Origin: Pseudomonas baltica
GTDB lineage: Bacteria; Pseudomonadota; Gammaproteobacteria; Pseudomonadales; Pseudomonadaceae
Assembly: GCF_031880315.1 (NCBI RefSeq)
Contig: NZ_CP134771.1
Coordinates: forward strand, 5,080,501-5,144,500
Length of the DNA stretch: 64,000 nt
Direction of reading: 5' to 3'
The notes beneath the pieces are model-generated. The model did not search any database. It saw only the letters and a list, made by a program, of their open reading frames with translations, and had not been told where the DNA came from. Made by a program: the position numbers and the translations under genes. Below, piece after piece: positions 32,057 to 42,383 of the stretch (position 1 is the stretch's first letter; each line of letters starts with the position of its first letter).

Positions 32057-33931
32057 ATGCTGCAAAACATCAGGGACAATTCACAAGGCTGGATTGCCAA
32101 AACTATCATTGGTGTCATCGTCTGCCTGATGGCATTGACGGGCTTCGATGCCATCTTCCGCGCCACCAGTCATAGCGACGATGCCGCGAAGGTCAACGGC
32201 GACGAGATCAGCACCGCCGACCTGAACCAGGCGATAGAAATGCAACGGCGCCAGCTGCTGCAACAACTGGGCAAGGATTTCGATCCGGCGATGCTGGACG
32301 ACAAGATGCTGCGCGAATCGGCTCTCAAGGGCTTGATCGATCGCAAGCTGCTGTTGCAGGGTGCCTCTGATTCCAAGTTTGCCTTCTCCGAAGCGGCTAT
32401 TGACCAGGTCATGCTGCAAACGCCGGAATTTCAGGTCGATGGCAAATTCAGCCCTGACCGCTTCGATCAAGTGATCAAGCAAATGGGCTTCGGGCGTCTG
32501 CAATTCCGTCAGATGCTGGCCGACGAGATGCTCATTGGTCAATTGCGCGCCGGTCTGGCGGGCAGCAGCTTCGTGACCGATGATCAGGTGCTGGCGTTCG
32601 CCCGTCTGGAAAAACAGACCCGCGATTTCGCTTCCCTGACCTTCAAGGCAGATCCGGCGACCGCCAAGGTCACCGATGACGAAATCAAGGCGCAGTACGA
32701 TCAGCACACCAAGCAGTTCATGAGCCCCGATCAAGTGGTGCTGGACTACGTGGAGCTGAAGAAGTCGGCGTTCTTCGATCAGGTCAAGGTCGACAACGAC
32801 GCGTTGCAGGCGTTGTACCAGAAAGAAACCGCCAACCTTGCCGAACAGCGCCGAGCCGCGCACATCCTTATCGAAGTCAACGCCAAGACGACCGATGCCC
32901 AGGCCAAAGCCAAGATCGAAGAGATTCAGGCGCGCCTGGCCAAGGGCGAAGATTTCGCTGCGCTGGCCAAGGAGTTCTCGCAGGATCCAGGTTCGGCGAA
33001 GAACGGCGGCGATCTGGGCTACGCCGGTGAAGGTGTCTACGATCCTGCATTCGAGACGTCGCTGTATGCGCTCAAGCAGGGCGAGGTCTCGGCCCCGGTC
33101 AAGACTCAGTTCGGCTGGCACTTGATCAAGTTGCTGGGCGTGCAGGCTCCTGATGTACCGACATTCGCCAGCCTCAAGGACAAGCTCACCAACGAGCTGA
33201 AATCCCAGCAGGTCGAACAGCTGTACGTCGATGCCAGCAAGAAGCTTCAGGACTCCGCTTATGAGGCTTCCGACCTGGCGAAGCCTGCTTCGGACCTCGG
33301 CTTGAAGGTGCAGACTTCGCAACCGGTAGGGCGTGAGGGCGGTACGGAAGGCATTACTGCCAGCCGTCAGGTGATGCAGGCGGCGTTCAGCCAGGAAGTC
33401 CTGGATGAAGGCGCTAACAGCGCCGCGATCGAGCTCGATCCGGAAACCACCGTAGTGGTGCGCGTCAAGGAGCACCGCAAGCCTGAGCAACTGCCATTGA
33501 CCGCAGTGGCCGATGGTATTCGTTCCGAGCTGGCCAAGCAGCACGCCACCGAGGCACTCAAAGCCAAGAGCGAAGCGCTGATTGCCGGCCTGCGCGACGG
33601 CAAGATCGCATCGACTGCGGCTCAGGAGGGTCAGTCCTGGAAAGTGATCGAAGCGGCTAGCCGCAGTCAGGACGGTATCGACCCGGTAGAGCTGCAAGCC
33701 GTGTTCCGCATGGTCAAGCCCACTGACAAGGACAAGCCTGTGTACAGCAGCGTGACCTTGTCGGACGGCAGTGTCGTGGTATTGCGCCTCAACGGCGTCA
33801 ATCAGGGCGCGGCGCCTTCGGATGAAGAGAAAGCCTCTTATCGTCGCTTCCTCGCTTCCCGTGCCGGCCAGGAGGACTTTGCCGCCTACCGCAAGCTGCT
33901 GGAAGCCAAAGCTGACGTGAAGCGCTACTAA
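32057..33931 (+). CDS. ppiD: Periplasmic folding chaperone PpiD
   Basis: A 624-residue inner-membrane-anchored protein. One N-terminal helix (IAKTIIGVIVCLMALTGF) anchors it, a SurA-like chaperone segment follows, then a parvulin domain near residues 265-360 (RRAAHILIEV ... DLGYAGEGVYDPAFE ... FGWHLIKLL) and a long C-terminal domain. It sits at the SecYEG exit and helps envelope proteins fold. The ATG at 32057 gives the short cytoplasmic N-terminus expected. The downstream neighbour is convergent. Confidence 0.95.
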   Translation: MLQNIRDNSQGWIAKTIIGVIVCLMALTGFDAIFRATSHSDDAAKVNGDEISTADLNQAIEMQRRQLLQQLGKDFDPAMLDDKMLRESALKGLIDRKLLLQGASDSKFAFSEAAIDQVMLQTPEFQVDGKFSPDRFDQVIKQMGFGRLQFRQMLADEMLIGQLRAGLAGSSFVTDDQVLAFARLEKQTRDFASLTFKADPATAKVTDDEIKAQYDQHTKQFMSPDQVVLDYVELKKSAFFDQVKVDNDALQALYQKETANLAEQRRAAHILIEVNAKTTDAQAKAKIEEIQARLAKGEDFAALAKEFSQDPGSAKNGGDLGYAGEGVYDPAFETSLYALKQGEVSAPVKTQFGWHLIKLLGVQAPDVPTFASLKDKLTNELKSQQVEQLYVDASKKLQDSAYEASDLAKPASDLGLKVQTSQPVGREGGTEGITASRQVMQAAFSQEVLDEGANSAAIELDPETTVVVRVKEHRKPEQLPLTAVADGIRSELAKQHATEALKAKSEALIAGLRDGKIASTAAQEGQSWKVIEAASRSQDGIDPVELQAVFRMVKPTDKDKPVYSSVTLSDGSVVVLRLNGVNQGAAPSDEEKASYRRFLASRAGQEDFAAYRKLLEAKADVKRY

Positions 33932-33949
33932 GCGCAGTCAGCGGCAAAC

Positions 33950-33986
33950 AAAAAAACCGCCGGGTGTGAACCCGGCGGTTTTTTTT
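33950..33986. terminator. Bidirectional terminator between ppiD and yejF
   Basis: A-run, CCGCCGGG-TGTGAA-CCCGGCGG, then eight T. It serves both convergent units. Confidence 0.93.
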
Positions 33987-34076
33987 GGTTTCTGTAACGA
34001 GGAGGCTTGCCTGCGAAAATCTTGCTGACGACCTCATTCTACCCGCGACGCCGCCAGTCGGCGGGAAGCCACCGCG

Positions 34077-35687
34077 CTACACAACCGTGTGGCCACATAG
34101 AAACGCCGCCTCCAGCAGTTGCTGGGTATAGGCATGCTGCGGGTTGCTGAATACCGCATCGGCATCCCCTTGCTCCACCACCTTGCCGTGCTTGACCACC
34201 ATCAGCTGATGGCTCAAAGCTTTGATCACCGCCAGGTCGTGGCTGATGAACAGGTACGTGAGGTTGTGGCGCTGCTGCAGGCTGCGCAGCAGCTCAACCA
34301 CCTGACGTTGCACGGTACGGTCGAGCGCCGAGGTCGGTTCGTCCAGCAGAATCAGTTCAGGCTTGAGCACCAGTGCCCGGGCAATGGCGATCCGTTGGCG
34401 CTGGCCGCCGGAAAACTCATGGGGATAGCGATGCCGAGTGTCGGGATCGAGCCCCACCTCTCGCAGCACGTCAATGATGGCCTCCTGCTGCTCTTCAGGC
34501 GTTCCCACGCCATGAATGCGCAAGCCCTCACCGACGATCTGCCCCACGCTCATGCGCGGGCTCAGGCTGCCGTAGGGGTCCTGGAACACCACCTGTATCT
34601 GGCGGCGCAGCGGACGCACCTGCTCACGGGCAAGACTGTCGATCGCCTGGCCCTTGAAGCGAATGCTGCCTTGGCTGGCAATCAGCCGCAAGATCGCCAG
34701 GCCCAACGTCGATTTGCCCGAGCCGCTCTCTCCGACGATACCCAGAGTCTGCCCTTGGTGCAGGGTGAAATCGATACCATCCACGGCTTTGAGGTGCTCG
34801 GTGGTGCCACCGAAAAAGCCTTTCTTGACCGGGAACCACACCCGCAGATCCTGCACCTGCAACATCGGCGCGCCGACCTGATTGTGTGCTGGCTCGCCAC
34901 GGGGTTCGGCGCCTAGCAACTCGCAGGTGTAGGGGTGCTGGGGGGCGCAGAACAGGGTTTCGCAGTCTGCTTGTTCGACGATGCGCCCGCGTTGCATCAC
35001 GCAGACCCGCTGCGCCACGCGCCTGACCAGATTGAGGTCATGGCTGATCAACAGCAGCGCCATACCCAAGCGCGCCTGCAACGATTTGAGCAGCTCGAGG
35101 ATCTTCAACTGCACGGTAACGTCGAGCGCCGTGGTCGGCTCGTCGGCAATCAGCAGTTCGGGCTCGTTGGCCAAGGCCATGGCGATCATCACCCGTTGCC
35201 GCTGGCCCCCGGATAGCTGGTGGGGCAGGGCCTTCAGGCGTTTATGCGGTTCGGCGATACCCACCAGTTCGAGCAGCTCCAGAGTGCGAGCCAATGCCGC
35301 CTTGCCGACGATACCCTTGTGCAGGGCCAAGACTTCGCCAATCTGCTTTTCGAGGGTGTGCAGTGGGTTGAGCGAAGTCATCGGCTCCTGAAAGATCATG
35401 GCGATGCGGTTGCCGCGGATGTGCTGCAGCTTCTTTTCGTCCAGCGTCAGCAGGTCGTGCCCTTCGTAGTGGATGCTGCCCGTGGGGTGGCGTGCTTGGG
35501 GATAGGGCAGCAGGCGCAGGATGGAATGCGCGGTGACCGACTTGCCTGAGCCGCTCTCGCCCACCAGCGCCAGGGTTTCGCCGCGACGGATATCGAAGCT
35601 GATGCCTTCGACGGCACGTTGGCAGGCGTCGCCGTTGACGAACTCCACCGCCAAGTCGCGTATTTCCAGCAGATTGTCCTGGCTCAT
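34077..35687 (-). CDS. yejF: Peptide ABC importer, fused double ATPase (YejF type)
   Basis: A 536-residue protein with two full ABC cassettes, like YejF/GsiA. Each half has a Walker A (GESGSGKSVTAH; GESGSGKSTLGL), a signature LSGGQRQRVMIA or FSGGQRQRIAIA, and a Walker B (LLIADEPTTALD; LILLDEPTSALD). It energises import of oligopeptides by the YejB/YejE pore. The start at 35687 follows AGGAAAT and lies 1 base from the stop of yejE. In E. coli the Yej system takes up microcin C and cationic peptides. Confidence 0.94.
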   Translation of the reverse strand: MSQDNLLEIRDLAVEFVNGDACQRAVEGISFDIRRGETLALVGESGSGKSVTAHSILRLLPYPQARHPTGSIHYEGHDLLTLDEKKLQHIRGNRIAMIFQEPMTSLNPLHTLEKQIGEVLALHKGIVGKAALARTLELLELVGIAEPHKRLKALPHQLSGGQRQRVMIAMALANEPELLIADEPTTALDVTVQLKILELLKSLQARLGMALLLISHDLNLVRRVAQRVCVMQRGRIVEQADCETLFCAPQHPYTCELLGAEPRGEPAHNQVGAPMLQVQDLRVWFPVKKGFFGGTTEHLKAVDGIDFTLHQGQTLGIVGESGSGKSTLGLAILRLIASQGSIRFKGQAIDSLAREQVRPLRRQIQVVFQDPYGSLSPRMSVGQIVGEGLRIHGVGTPEEQQEAIIDVLREVGLDPDTRHRYPHEFSGGQRQRIAIARALVLKPELILLDEPTSALDRTVQRQVVELLRSLQQRHNLTYLFISHDLAVIKALSHQLMVVKHGKVVEQGDADAVFSNPQHAYTQQLLEAAFLCGHTVV

Positions 35688-35688
35688 G

Positions 35689-36708
35689 TCATTTCCTGGG
35701 GTCGAAGGCGTCACGGGCAGCCTCGCCGATGAATACCAGCAGGCTGAGCATCACCGCCAGCACGGTGAAGGCACTGATGCCCAGCCAGGGCGCTTGCAGA
35801 TTGTCCTTGGCCTGGGCCACCAACTCGCCCAGCGACGGTGCCCCGGCCGGCAAGCCGAAGCCGAGAAAGTCCAGTGCAGTGAGGGTGCCGATGGCGCCGG
35901 TGAGGATGAACGGCATGAACGTCATGGTCGAAACCATGGCGTTCGGGAGGATGTGCCGAAACATGATGCCGCCGTCCTGCATGCCCAGGGCGCGAGCCGC
36001 ACGCACGTATTCCAGGTTGCGCCCGCGCAGAAACTCGGCGCGCACCACGTCTACCAGGCTCATCCATGAAAACAGCAGCATGATGCCCAGCAGCCACCAG
36101 AAATTGGGCTGCACGAAACTGCCGAGGATGATCAGCAGATAGAGCACCGGCAAACCCGACCAGATTTCCAGAAAGCGCTGCCCGGCCAGGTCGACCCAGC
36201 CACCATAGAAGCCCTGCAAGGCCCCGGCGATGACACCGATGATCGAGCTCGCCACCGTCAGCGTCAGGGCGAACAGCACCGAGATCCGGAAGCCGTAGAT
36301 GACCCGTGCCAGGACATCGCGGCCTTGGTCGTCGGTCCCGAGCCAATTGTCCGCCGAGGGTGGCGCCGGCGCGGGCACACGCAGGTCATAGTTGATGCTC
36401 TGGTAGCTGAACGGCACTGGCGCCCATAACTGCCAGCTGTCTTTGGCCTTGAACAACGACTGTATGTACGGGCTCTTGTAGTTGGGTTCCAGGGGGAATT
36501 CGCCACCGAAGGCGGTCTCGGGGTAACGCTTCAGGGCCGGGAAATACCATGCGCCGTCGTAGCGTACCGCCAGCGGCTTGTCGTTGGCGATCAGCTCGGC
36601 GCCCAGGCTCAGGCCGAACAGCACCAGGAAGATCCACAGTGACCACCAGCCGCGCTTGTGTGCCTTGAAGCGTTCGAAACGGCGCCGGTTAAGAGGGGAT
36701 AGCGTCAT
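35689..36708 (-). CDS. yejE: Peptide ABC importer permease (YejE type)
   Basis: A 339-residue inner-membrane permease with an N-terminal OppC-type helix (WWSLWIFLVLFGLSLGAELI), a periplasmic region, and five further helices. The cytoplasmic EAA loop that contacts the ATPase is at VRAARALGMQDGGIMFRHIL. It fits tightly between yejB and yejF with 1-base gaps. Confidence 0.93.
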   Translation of the reverse strand: MTLSPLNRRRFERFKAHKRGWWSLWIFLVLFGLSLGAELIANDKPLAVRYDGAWYFPALKRYPETAFGGEFPLEPNYKSPYIQSLFKAKDSWQLWAPVPFSYQSINYDLRVPAPAPPSADNWLGTDDQGRDVLARVIYGFRISVLFALTLTVASSIIGVIAGALQGFYGGWVDLAGQRFLEIWSGLPVLYLLIILGSFVQPNFWWLLGIMLLFSWMSLVDVVRAEFLRGRNLEYVRAARALGMQDGGIMFRHILPNAMVSTMTFMPFILTGAIGTLTALDFLGFGLPAGAPSLGELVAQAKDNLQAPWLGISAFTVLAVMLSLLVFIGEAARDAFDPRK

Positions 36709-36709
36709 C

Positions 36710-37786
36710 TCAATGCTTCCTGCTGTCGAAGTCGATGCGAGGATCGACCAGCGAGTAGGTGAGGTCGCCGATCAGCTTCACCAGCAGGCCGATCAGAGTA
36801 AAGATGAACAGGCTGCCGAACACCACGGGATAATCGCGGTTCATCGCCGATTCAAAGCTCATCAGGCCCAGGCCATCGAGCGAGAAGATCACTTCGACCA
36901 GCAACGAGCCGGTGAAGAAGATGCTGATGAACGCCGATGGGAAGCCCGCAATCACCAACAGCATCGCGTTGCGGAACAGGTGGCCGTAGAGCACGCGACG
37001 GTTGCTCAGGCCCTTGGCCTTGGCGGTGATCACGTATTGTTTGCCGATCTCGTCGAGGAAGCTGTTCTTGGTCAGCAACGTCATGGTCGCGAAGTTGCCG
37101 ATCACCAGCGCGGTGATCGGTAGGGCCAGGTGCCAGAAATAATCGCCGATCTTGCCGGCCCAGCTCAACTGCGCGAAGTTGTCCGAGGTCAGCCCGCGCA
37201 GCGGGAACCAGTCCCAGTAACTGCCGCCGGCGAACACCACGATCAGCAGGATGGCGAACAGAAAGGCCGGGATGGCGTAGCCGACGATGATCGCCGAGCT
37301 GCTCCACACGTCGAACGCGCTGCCATGTCGGGTGGCCTTGGCGATGCCCAGCGGGATCGACACCAGGTACATGATCAAGGTGCTCCACAGCCCCAGCGAG
37401 ATCGACACTGGGAGCTTCTCGGCGATCAGGTCGATGACCTTGGCATCACGGAAGAAGCTGTTGCCGAAGTCAAAGTGCGCGTAGTTCTTGATCATGATCC
37501 ACAAGCGTTCCGGCGCCGATTTGTCGAATCCGTACATGTGCTCGATTTCTTTCACCAGTTCCGGGTCCAGGCCTTGCGCGCCGCGGTAGCTTGACGCGCT
37601 GCCGCTGGCCGCCTCGCTGGCGCCGCCGCCAATGCGACTGGTGGCACCCTTGAAACCCTCGATCCGGGCGATGGCTTGTTCCACAGGGCCGCCAGGCGCG
37701 GCCTGGATGATCACGAAATTGATGATGATGATGCCGAGCAGGGTAGGAATGATCAGCAGCAGGCGCCGCAGGATATAAGCCGCCAT
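36710..37786 (-). CDS. yejB: Peptide ABC importer permease (YejB type)
   Basis: A 358-residue DppB/OppB-type permease with six helices, beginning [19 protein letters not shown]. It has the EAA loop at [20 protein letters not shown]. The insert of about 40 polar residues after the first helix ([16 protein letters not shown]) is usual in YejB. Partner of YejE. Confidence 0.93.
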   Translation of the reverse strand: MAAYILRRLLLIIPTLLGIIIINFVIIQAAPGGPVEQAIARIEGFKGATSRIGGGASEAASGSASSYRGAQGLDPELVKEIEHMYGFDKSAPERLWIMIKNYAHFDFGNSFFRDAKVIDLIAEKLPVSISLGLWSTLIMYLVSIPLGIAKATRHGSAFDVWSSSAIIVGYAIPAFLFAILLIVVFAGGSYWDWFPLRGLTSDNFAQLSWAGKIGDYFWHLALPITALVIGNFATMTLLTKNSFLDEIGKQYVITAKAKGLSNRRVLYGHLFRNAMLLVIAGFPSAFISIFFTGSLLVEVIFSLDGLGLMSFESAMNRDYPVVFGSLFIFTLIGLLVKLIGDLTYSLVDPRIDFDSRKH

Positions 37787-37789
37787 CGG

Positions 37790-39634
37790 TCAATGCTCCG
37801 TCTTGTCGGCGGGAATGGGCGCGGCGACCGGTTCGGCCACGGCGTCAGGCTTGACCCACCACGTGTACAGGCCGGGGTCGTACTTGGGTGGCACCGCTGG
37901 GTGGCCGAGGCGCGACGAGTAAGCGGTGCGCCAGGTGCCGATGTACCAGTTGGGGATGACGATGAAGTTCCATAGCAGCACCCGATCCAGCGCCTGGGCG
38001 TGATGGATCAGGCTCTGGCGCGAATCGGCACCGATCAGGCCGTCGACCAGGGTATCGATAGCCGGGTCCTTGAGGCCCATGTAGTTGAAGCTGCCGGGGT
38101 TGTCGGCCGCCGCGCTGGTCCAGTAGCCGCGTTGTTCATTGCCGGGAGACGAGGACTGCGACAGGGTGGCGATGATCATGTCGAAGTCCCGCGAGCGTCG
38201 GCGGTTGACGTATTGCGAGGTATCGACCCGACGCAGCACCAGTTCGATACCGAGATCGGCGAGGTTGCGCTTGAACGGCAGGAGGATGCGCTCGAACTCT
38301 GGCTGCGCCACCAGGAACTCGATGGAAACCGGTTTGCCATTAGCATCGACCATGCGGTCGTCGACCACTTTCCAGCCGGCCTGCAGAAACAGTTTGTACG
38401 CCTGGCGTTGTTGCTCGCGGATGATGCCGCTGCCATCGGTCTTGGGGTTCTTGAATTCGCTGGTGAACACTCGATCGGGAATCTTGCCGCGCAGGGGCTC
38501 GAGAATCTTCAGCTCGTCTGCGCCAGGCAGGCCGTGGGCAGCCATGTCCGAGTTCTCGAAGAAGCTGCCGACCCGCAAGTAGGCGCCGTTGAACAGTTGC
38601 TTGTTGGTCCACTCGAAATCGAACAACAGGCTCAGGCCTTCGCGCACGCGCACATCCTGGAACAGCGGGCGGCGTTCGTTGAAGACGAAGCCCTGCATGC
38701 CGGTCGGGTTGCCGTTGGGGATTTCTTCGCGAATCAGGCGTCCGTCCTTTACCGCCGCGACGTTGTAGGCGGTGGCCCAGTTTTTCGCGCTGGTTTCCAG
38801 CCAGTAGTCGAACTGCCCGGCCTTGAGCGCTTCAAGGGCAACGCCGTTGTCCCGATAAGAATCACTGGTGATGGCGTCGAAGTTGTAGAAGCCACGGTTG
38901 ACCGGGAGGTCCTTGGCCCAGTAATCCTTGACCCGTTCCATGCGGATGGAGCGGCCGGGCCGCACAGAGGCGACCTTGTACGGCCCGCTGCCCAGAGGGA
39001 TTTCCAGGTTGCCCTTGGTGAAGTCGCGGGTCGCCCACCAATGCTTGGGCAGCACCGGTAACTGGCCGAGGATCAGCGGCAGTTCGCGGTTGTCACCGCT
39101 CTTGAAGGTGAACAGCACGTGCAGCGGGTCTTCGGCCACGACCTTGTCGACGTCGGCGTAGTAGCTGCGAAAAAACGGCGAGCCGTCCTTGATCAGCGTC
39201 TGGAAGGTGAACACCACGTCTTCGGCACGCAGCGGATGACCGTCGTTGAAGCGCGCTTCGGGGCGCAGGGTAAAGCGTACCCAGGTGTTGTCCGGGGCTC
39301 TCTCGATGCCGCTTGCCACCAGGCCGTACTCGGTCATCGGCTCGTCGAGGCTCTGGGTCAACAGCGTGTCGTAGATCAGATTGACCTGGCTGGCCGGTAC
39401 GCCCTTGCTGATGAACGGGTTGAGGCTGTCGAAGCCACCCGCGTCGGACAGGCGCAACGTCCCGCCCTTTGGGGCGTTGGGGTTGACGTAGTCGAAGGAC
39501 TGGAAGTTGGCAGGGTACTTGGGCGGTTCGCCATACAGGGTAATGGCGTGTTGCGGTGTCGCGCTGGCAAGGCAGGCAAGCCCTGCCAACAACAGGCCGC
39601 TGGTCTGCGTGAGCAGGGCGCGCAGAGGGATCAT
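37790..39634 (-). CDS. yejA: Periplasmic peptide-binding protein (YejA type, SBP_bac_5)
   Basis: A 614-residue extracellular solute-binding protein. The signal peptide is LLLAGLACLASATPQHA, and the mature protein starts with the YejA-like ITLYGEPPKYPANFQSFDYV. It has the family-5 motif region PEARFNDGHPLRAEDVVFTF. It delivers peptides to YejBEF. P. aeruginosa has two such binding proteins in tandem at this locus; here only one is present. The gene starts the four-gene unit, 3 bases ahead of yejB. Confidence 0.92.
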   Translation of the reverse strand: MIPLRALLTQTSGLLLAGLACLASATPQHAITLYGEPPKYPANFQSFDYVNPNAPKGGTLRLSDAGGFDSLNPFISKGVPASQVNLIYDTLLTQSLDEPMTEYGLVASGIERAPDNTWVRFTLRPEARFNDGHPLRAEDVVFTFQTLIKDGSPFFRSYYADVDKVVAEDPLHVLFTFKSGDNRELPLILGQLPVLPKHWWATRDFTKGNLEIPLGSGPYKVASVRPGRSIRMERVKDYWAKDLPVNRGFYNFDAITSDSYRDNGVALEALKAGQFDYWLETSAKNWATAYNVAAVKDGRLIREEIPNGNPTGMQGFVFNERRPLFQDVRVREGLSLLFDFEWTNKQLFNGAYLRVGSFFENSDMAAHGLPGADELKILEPLRGKIPDRVFTSEFKNPKTDGSGIIREQQRQAYKLFLQAGWKVVDDRMVDANGKPVSIEFLVAQPEFERILLPFKRNLADLGIELVLRRVDTSQYVNRRRSRDFDMIIATLSQSSSPGNEQRGYWTSAAADNPGSFNYMGLKDPAIDTLVDGLIGADSRQSLIHHAQALDRVLLWNFIVIPNWYIGTWRTAYSSRLGHPAVPPKYDPGLYTWWVKPDAVAEPVAAPIPADKTEH

Positions 39635-39840
39635 GAAGCGGTCTCCGAAAGCTGCGTGGCCTCGGCGTACACGGCTCGCTGGCCGCGTGGCGCAGTGGCA
39701 CGGACGAATTCAACGCGTGCCGGAAGATAACCGCCGACATGCCCGGCAAAATGGATTGGACAGGGGGCACATCTAGACAGAAATTCGATCCCGGCGGCAT
39801 GGGAATTATTGCCGTTACAGTAACAGCTTGTATCCGCAGG
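39635..39840. other. Leader region of the yej operon
   Basis: About 200 bases between the mltD terminator and the yejA start on the same strand. It should hold the yej promoter. I see nothing I can assign with confidence. Confidence 0.4.
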
Positions 39841-39873
39841 AAAAAGGGGCCGTGCGCCGAGGCGGCTGGCCCC
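39841..39873 (-). terminator. Rho-independent terminator of mltD
   Basis: On the minus strand GGGGCC pairs with GGCCCC over a 16-base loop containing a second small GCCGCC..GGCG stem, followed by five T. Confidence 0.85.
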
Positions 39874-39929
39874 GAAAATATGGGACCGTGCTCTGCCCGG
39901 GAACGCATCGCCACGGCCCCAAAGCGTGA

Positions 39930-41399
39930 TTACCGATCGCGATACACGATCAGCGTCTGGCCAGGCTTGAGCGCCTTGCCGGTACGGGGGTTCCAGCTTT
40001 TGAGGTGTTGCATCTCGACATTGAAGCGCTTGGCAACGATGTACAGAGAGTCGCCTTTCTGCACCTTGTAGCGGGTAGTGCGGGCGTCGTTCTTGGCCAG
40101 CGTAACGCTGGAGCGCTTGTCGTTCCGGGCGGCGACCGCAGTCGTGCGCTTGCTATCGCGCCGGGTGTCCTGCATCACCAGCGTTTGCCCGACCTTCAGG
40201 CGTTGCCCGGAGAGCTTGTTCCACAGTTGCAGATCGCGGGTGCTGACCCTGTTGGCCTTGGCGATCATCGCCAGGTTATCGCCCTTGCGCACGCGATAGG
40301 ACTTGCGCTGGCTCGGGGTAACCTCGGCAACAGCCTGCTCGGTGACCGCGCGGGTAGGGCGCAGGCTGAGCAGCTCTTCTGGCTTCATGCTGGACAGGCT
40401 GGCGGTCAGCAGTTGCGCCTTGGCCGTCGGGATCAGCAAGCGCTGAGGGCCGTCGACCGTAGTGACGCGCTGCTTGAACGCCGGGTTGAGCTGGTACATC
40501 TCGTCTTCGTCGATATTGGCCAGCGCCGCGACCCGCGACAGGTCCACGCGCTGGTTGACTTCGACGACCTGAAAGTACGGTTTGTTCTCGATGGGCGTCA
40601 GATTGACGCCGTAAGCCTCGGGAGACGCCACAACTTCCGACAGGGCCAGCAGCTTGGGTACGTAGTCGCGTGTCTCTTGCGGTAGCGACAGGTTCCAGTA
40701 ATCGGTCGGCAGCCCCAGGCGCACGTTGCGTTCGATGGCCCGAGTGACCGTACCTTCGCCGGCATTGTATGCCGCCAGGGCAAGCAGCCAGTCGCCATTG
40801 AATATGTCGTGCAGGCGGCTCAGGTAGTCCAGTGCCGCGGTGGTCGAGGCGGTGACATCGCGACGACCATCGTAGAGGTTGGTCTGGCGCAGATTGAAGT
40901 AGCGCCCCGTGGACGGAATGAACTGCCACAGGCCCGTGGCATTGGCCCGGGAGTAGGCCATGGGGTTGTAGGCGCTCTCGATCACTGGCAGCAGCGCCAG
41001 TTCAAGGGGCATGTCGCGTTCTTCGAGGCGCTCGACGATGTAATGCATGTACAGGCTGCCACGATCGGCGGCGGTTTCCAGAAAGGCGGGGTTGCTGACG
41101 AACCACAGGCGCTGTTGCTCGACGCGTGGGTTTACGTCGATGCCGTCCTGCATCTGGAACCCTTCACGCATGCGCTCCCACACGTCCTGCGGGGCCTGAT
41201 GACGCTGGCTGGCACTGAGGAAGATGGGTTTCTGCTTGATGCGCGCGGTAATGGTATGCGGTTGCGCCGCAGTCTCGGCATCGGGAAGCTGCGCCGAGGT
41301 CTGGCAACCGGCGAGCGTGGCGGATATGGCAATCGCGATCGCCTGTGCCAATCGCGTCAATGCGTCGCAATTTATGGTTCTGTTTATAGATGACGACAT
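39930..41399 (-). CDS. mltD: Membrane-bound lytic transglycosylase D
   Basis: A 489-residue lipoprotein (lipobox ISATLAGC at about residues 26-33). The SLT domain has the catalytic glutamate in LLPVIESAYNPMAYSRANA and then TGLWQFIPSTGRYF. Two LysM repeats at the C-terminus (YRVRKGDNLAMIAKANRV and YKVQKGDSLYIVAKRF) bind peptidoglycan. It cleaves glycan strands to 1,6-anhydro-muropeptides at the outer membrane. It follows gloB after 99 bases. Confidence 0.96.
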   Translation of the reverse strand: MSSSINRTINCDALTRLAQAIAIAISATLAGCQTSAQLPDAETAAQPHTITARIKQKPIFLSASQRHQAPQDVWERMREGFQMQDGIDVNPRVEQQRLWFVSNPAFLETAADRGSLYMHYIVERLEERDMPLELALLPVIESAYNPMAYSRANATGLWQFIPSTGRYFNLRQTNLYDGRRDVTASTTAALDYLSRLHDIFNGDWLLALAAYNAGEGTVTRAIERNVRLGLPTDYWNLSLPQETRDYVPKLLALSEVVASPEAYGVNLTPIENKPYFQVVEVNQRVDLSRVAALANIDEDEMYQLNPAFKQRVTTVDGPQRLLIPTAKAQLLTASLSSMKPEELLSLRPTRAVTEQAVAEVTPSQRKSYRVRKGDNLAMIAKANRVSTRDLQLWNKLSGQRLKVGQTLVMQDTRRDSKRTTAVAARNDKRSSVTLAKNDARTTRYKVQKGDSLYIVAKRFNVEMQHLKSWNPRTGKALKPGQTLIVYRDR

Positions 41400-41498
41400 T
41401 GGTTGGAGGTGAGTTCCGCACGAAAATGTCGGGCGATTCTAAAAACTGACCGGTGGCGGGTCAACCTTTCAGAATTTTTCGACACAACCAGCCGCTGT

Positions 41499-42272
41499 TT
41501 AGAACTTATCTTTCCAAGCCCTCAGAGCAGCGAATACGCCGACTCCAGAGGCGCTGGCACCCGGATCCCGTTCGTCCACTTTTTGTTTAACGGATGTTTC
41601 ATTAACTCGCAAAAACGGGTTCGTGCGCTTTTCCAGCGCGATGTTGGAGGGCACGGTGGGGATATTTTTCGCGCGCAACGCCTGAGCGTCCTGCATTCGT
41701 TGGGCGATATCCTGGTTATCGGGCTCTACCGCCTGGGCGAAGCGCAGATTGCTCAGGGTGTATTCGTGCGCACAGTAGACAAGGGTGGCATCGGGCAGCG
41801 CTTCGAAGCGCGACAACGACTGATGCATCTGCGCCGGAGTGCCTTCGAACAGGCGTCCGCAACCGGCAGCGAACAGCGTGTCTCCGCTGAACAGCAGGCC
41901 GTGGCTAGCCTGGTAATAGGCAATGTGCCCAAGCGTGTGGCCCGGTACCGCGAACACCGCCATTTCGAGGCCCAGGACCTCGATTCGAGCATTGTCATCC
42001 AGGGCGATATCACGTGCGGGAATGTTTTCGGTTGCCGGCCCGTAGACCTGCGCGCCAGTGACCTGCTTCAATTTGGCAACGCCACCGACATGGTCATTGT
42101 GATGGTGGGTGACCAAAATGTCGGTCAGCTGCCAACCCGGGTGAGCCTCAAGCCAGGCCAGGACGGGGGCGGCATCGCCCGGATCGACCACGGCACAGTG
42201 GCGTTTTGCAGTGTCTTGTAACAACCAGAGGTAGTTATCGGTAAACGCGGGGAGGGCATCGATCTGTATCAT
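41499..42272 (-). CDS. gloB: Hydroxyacylglutathione hydrolase (glyoxalase II)
   Basis: A 257-residue metallo-beta-lactamase fold enzyme that hydrolyses S-D-lactoylglutathione. The binuclear metal motif is [11 protein letters not shown]; the other ligands are in [11 protein letters not shown] and [13 protein letters not shown]. The C-terminal glutathione-binding tail is present ([15 protein letters not shown]). ATG 42272 gives the standard start [18 protein letters not shown]. It is divergent from the methyltransferase gene. Confidence 0.96.
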   Translation of the reverse strand: MIQIDALPAFTDNYLWLLQDTAKRHCAVVDPGDAAPVLAWLEAHPGWQLTDILVTHHHNDHVGGVAKLKQVTGAQVYGPATENIPARDIALDDNARIEVLGLEMAVFAVPGHTLGHIAYYQASHGLLFSGDTLFAAGCGRLFEGTPAQMHQSLSRFEALPDATLVYCAHEYTLSNLRFAQAVEPDNQDIAQRMQDAQALRAKNIPTVPSNIALEKRTNPFLRVNETSVKQKVDERDPGASASGVGVFAALRAWKDKF

Positions 42273-42383
42273 GGTCGGATTCGCTAAACTTGTAGACGAT
42301 GGTTGCATCTTACATGTCTGAGTGAATGGGTGCGCCGCCGGTACGTCACCGGCCCACTGGCCAACCTTATGCAGGAGATCGCA

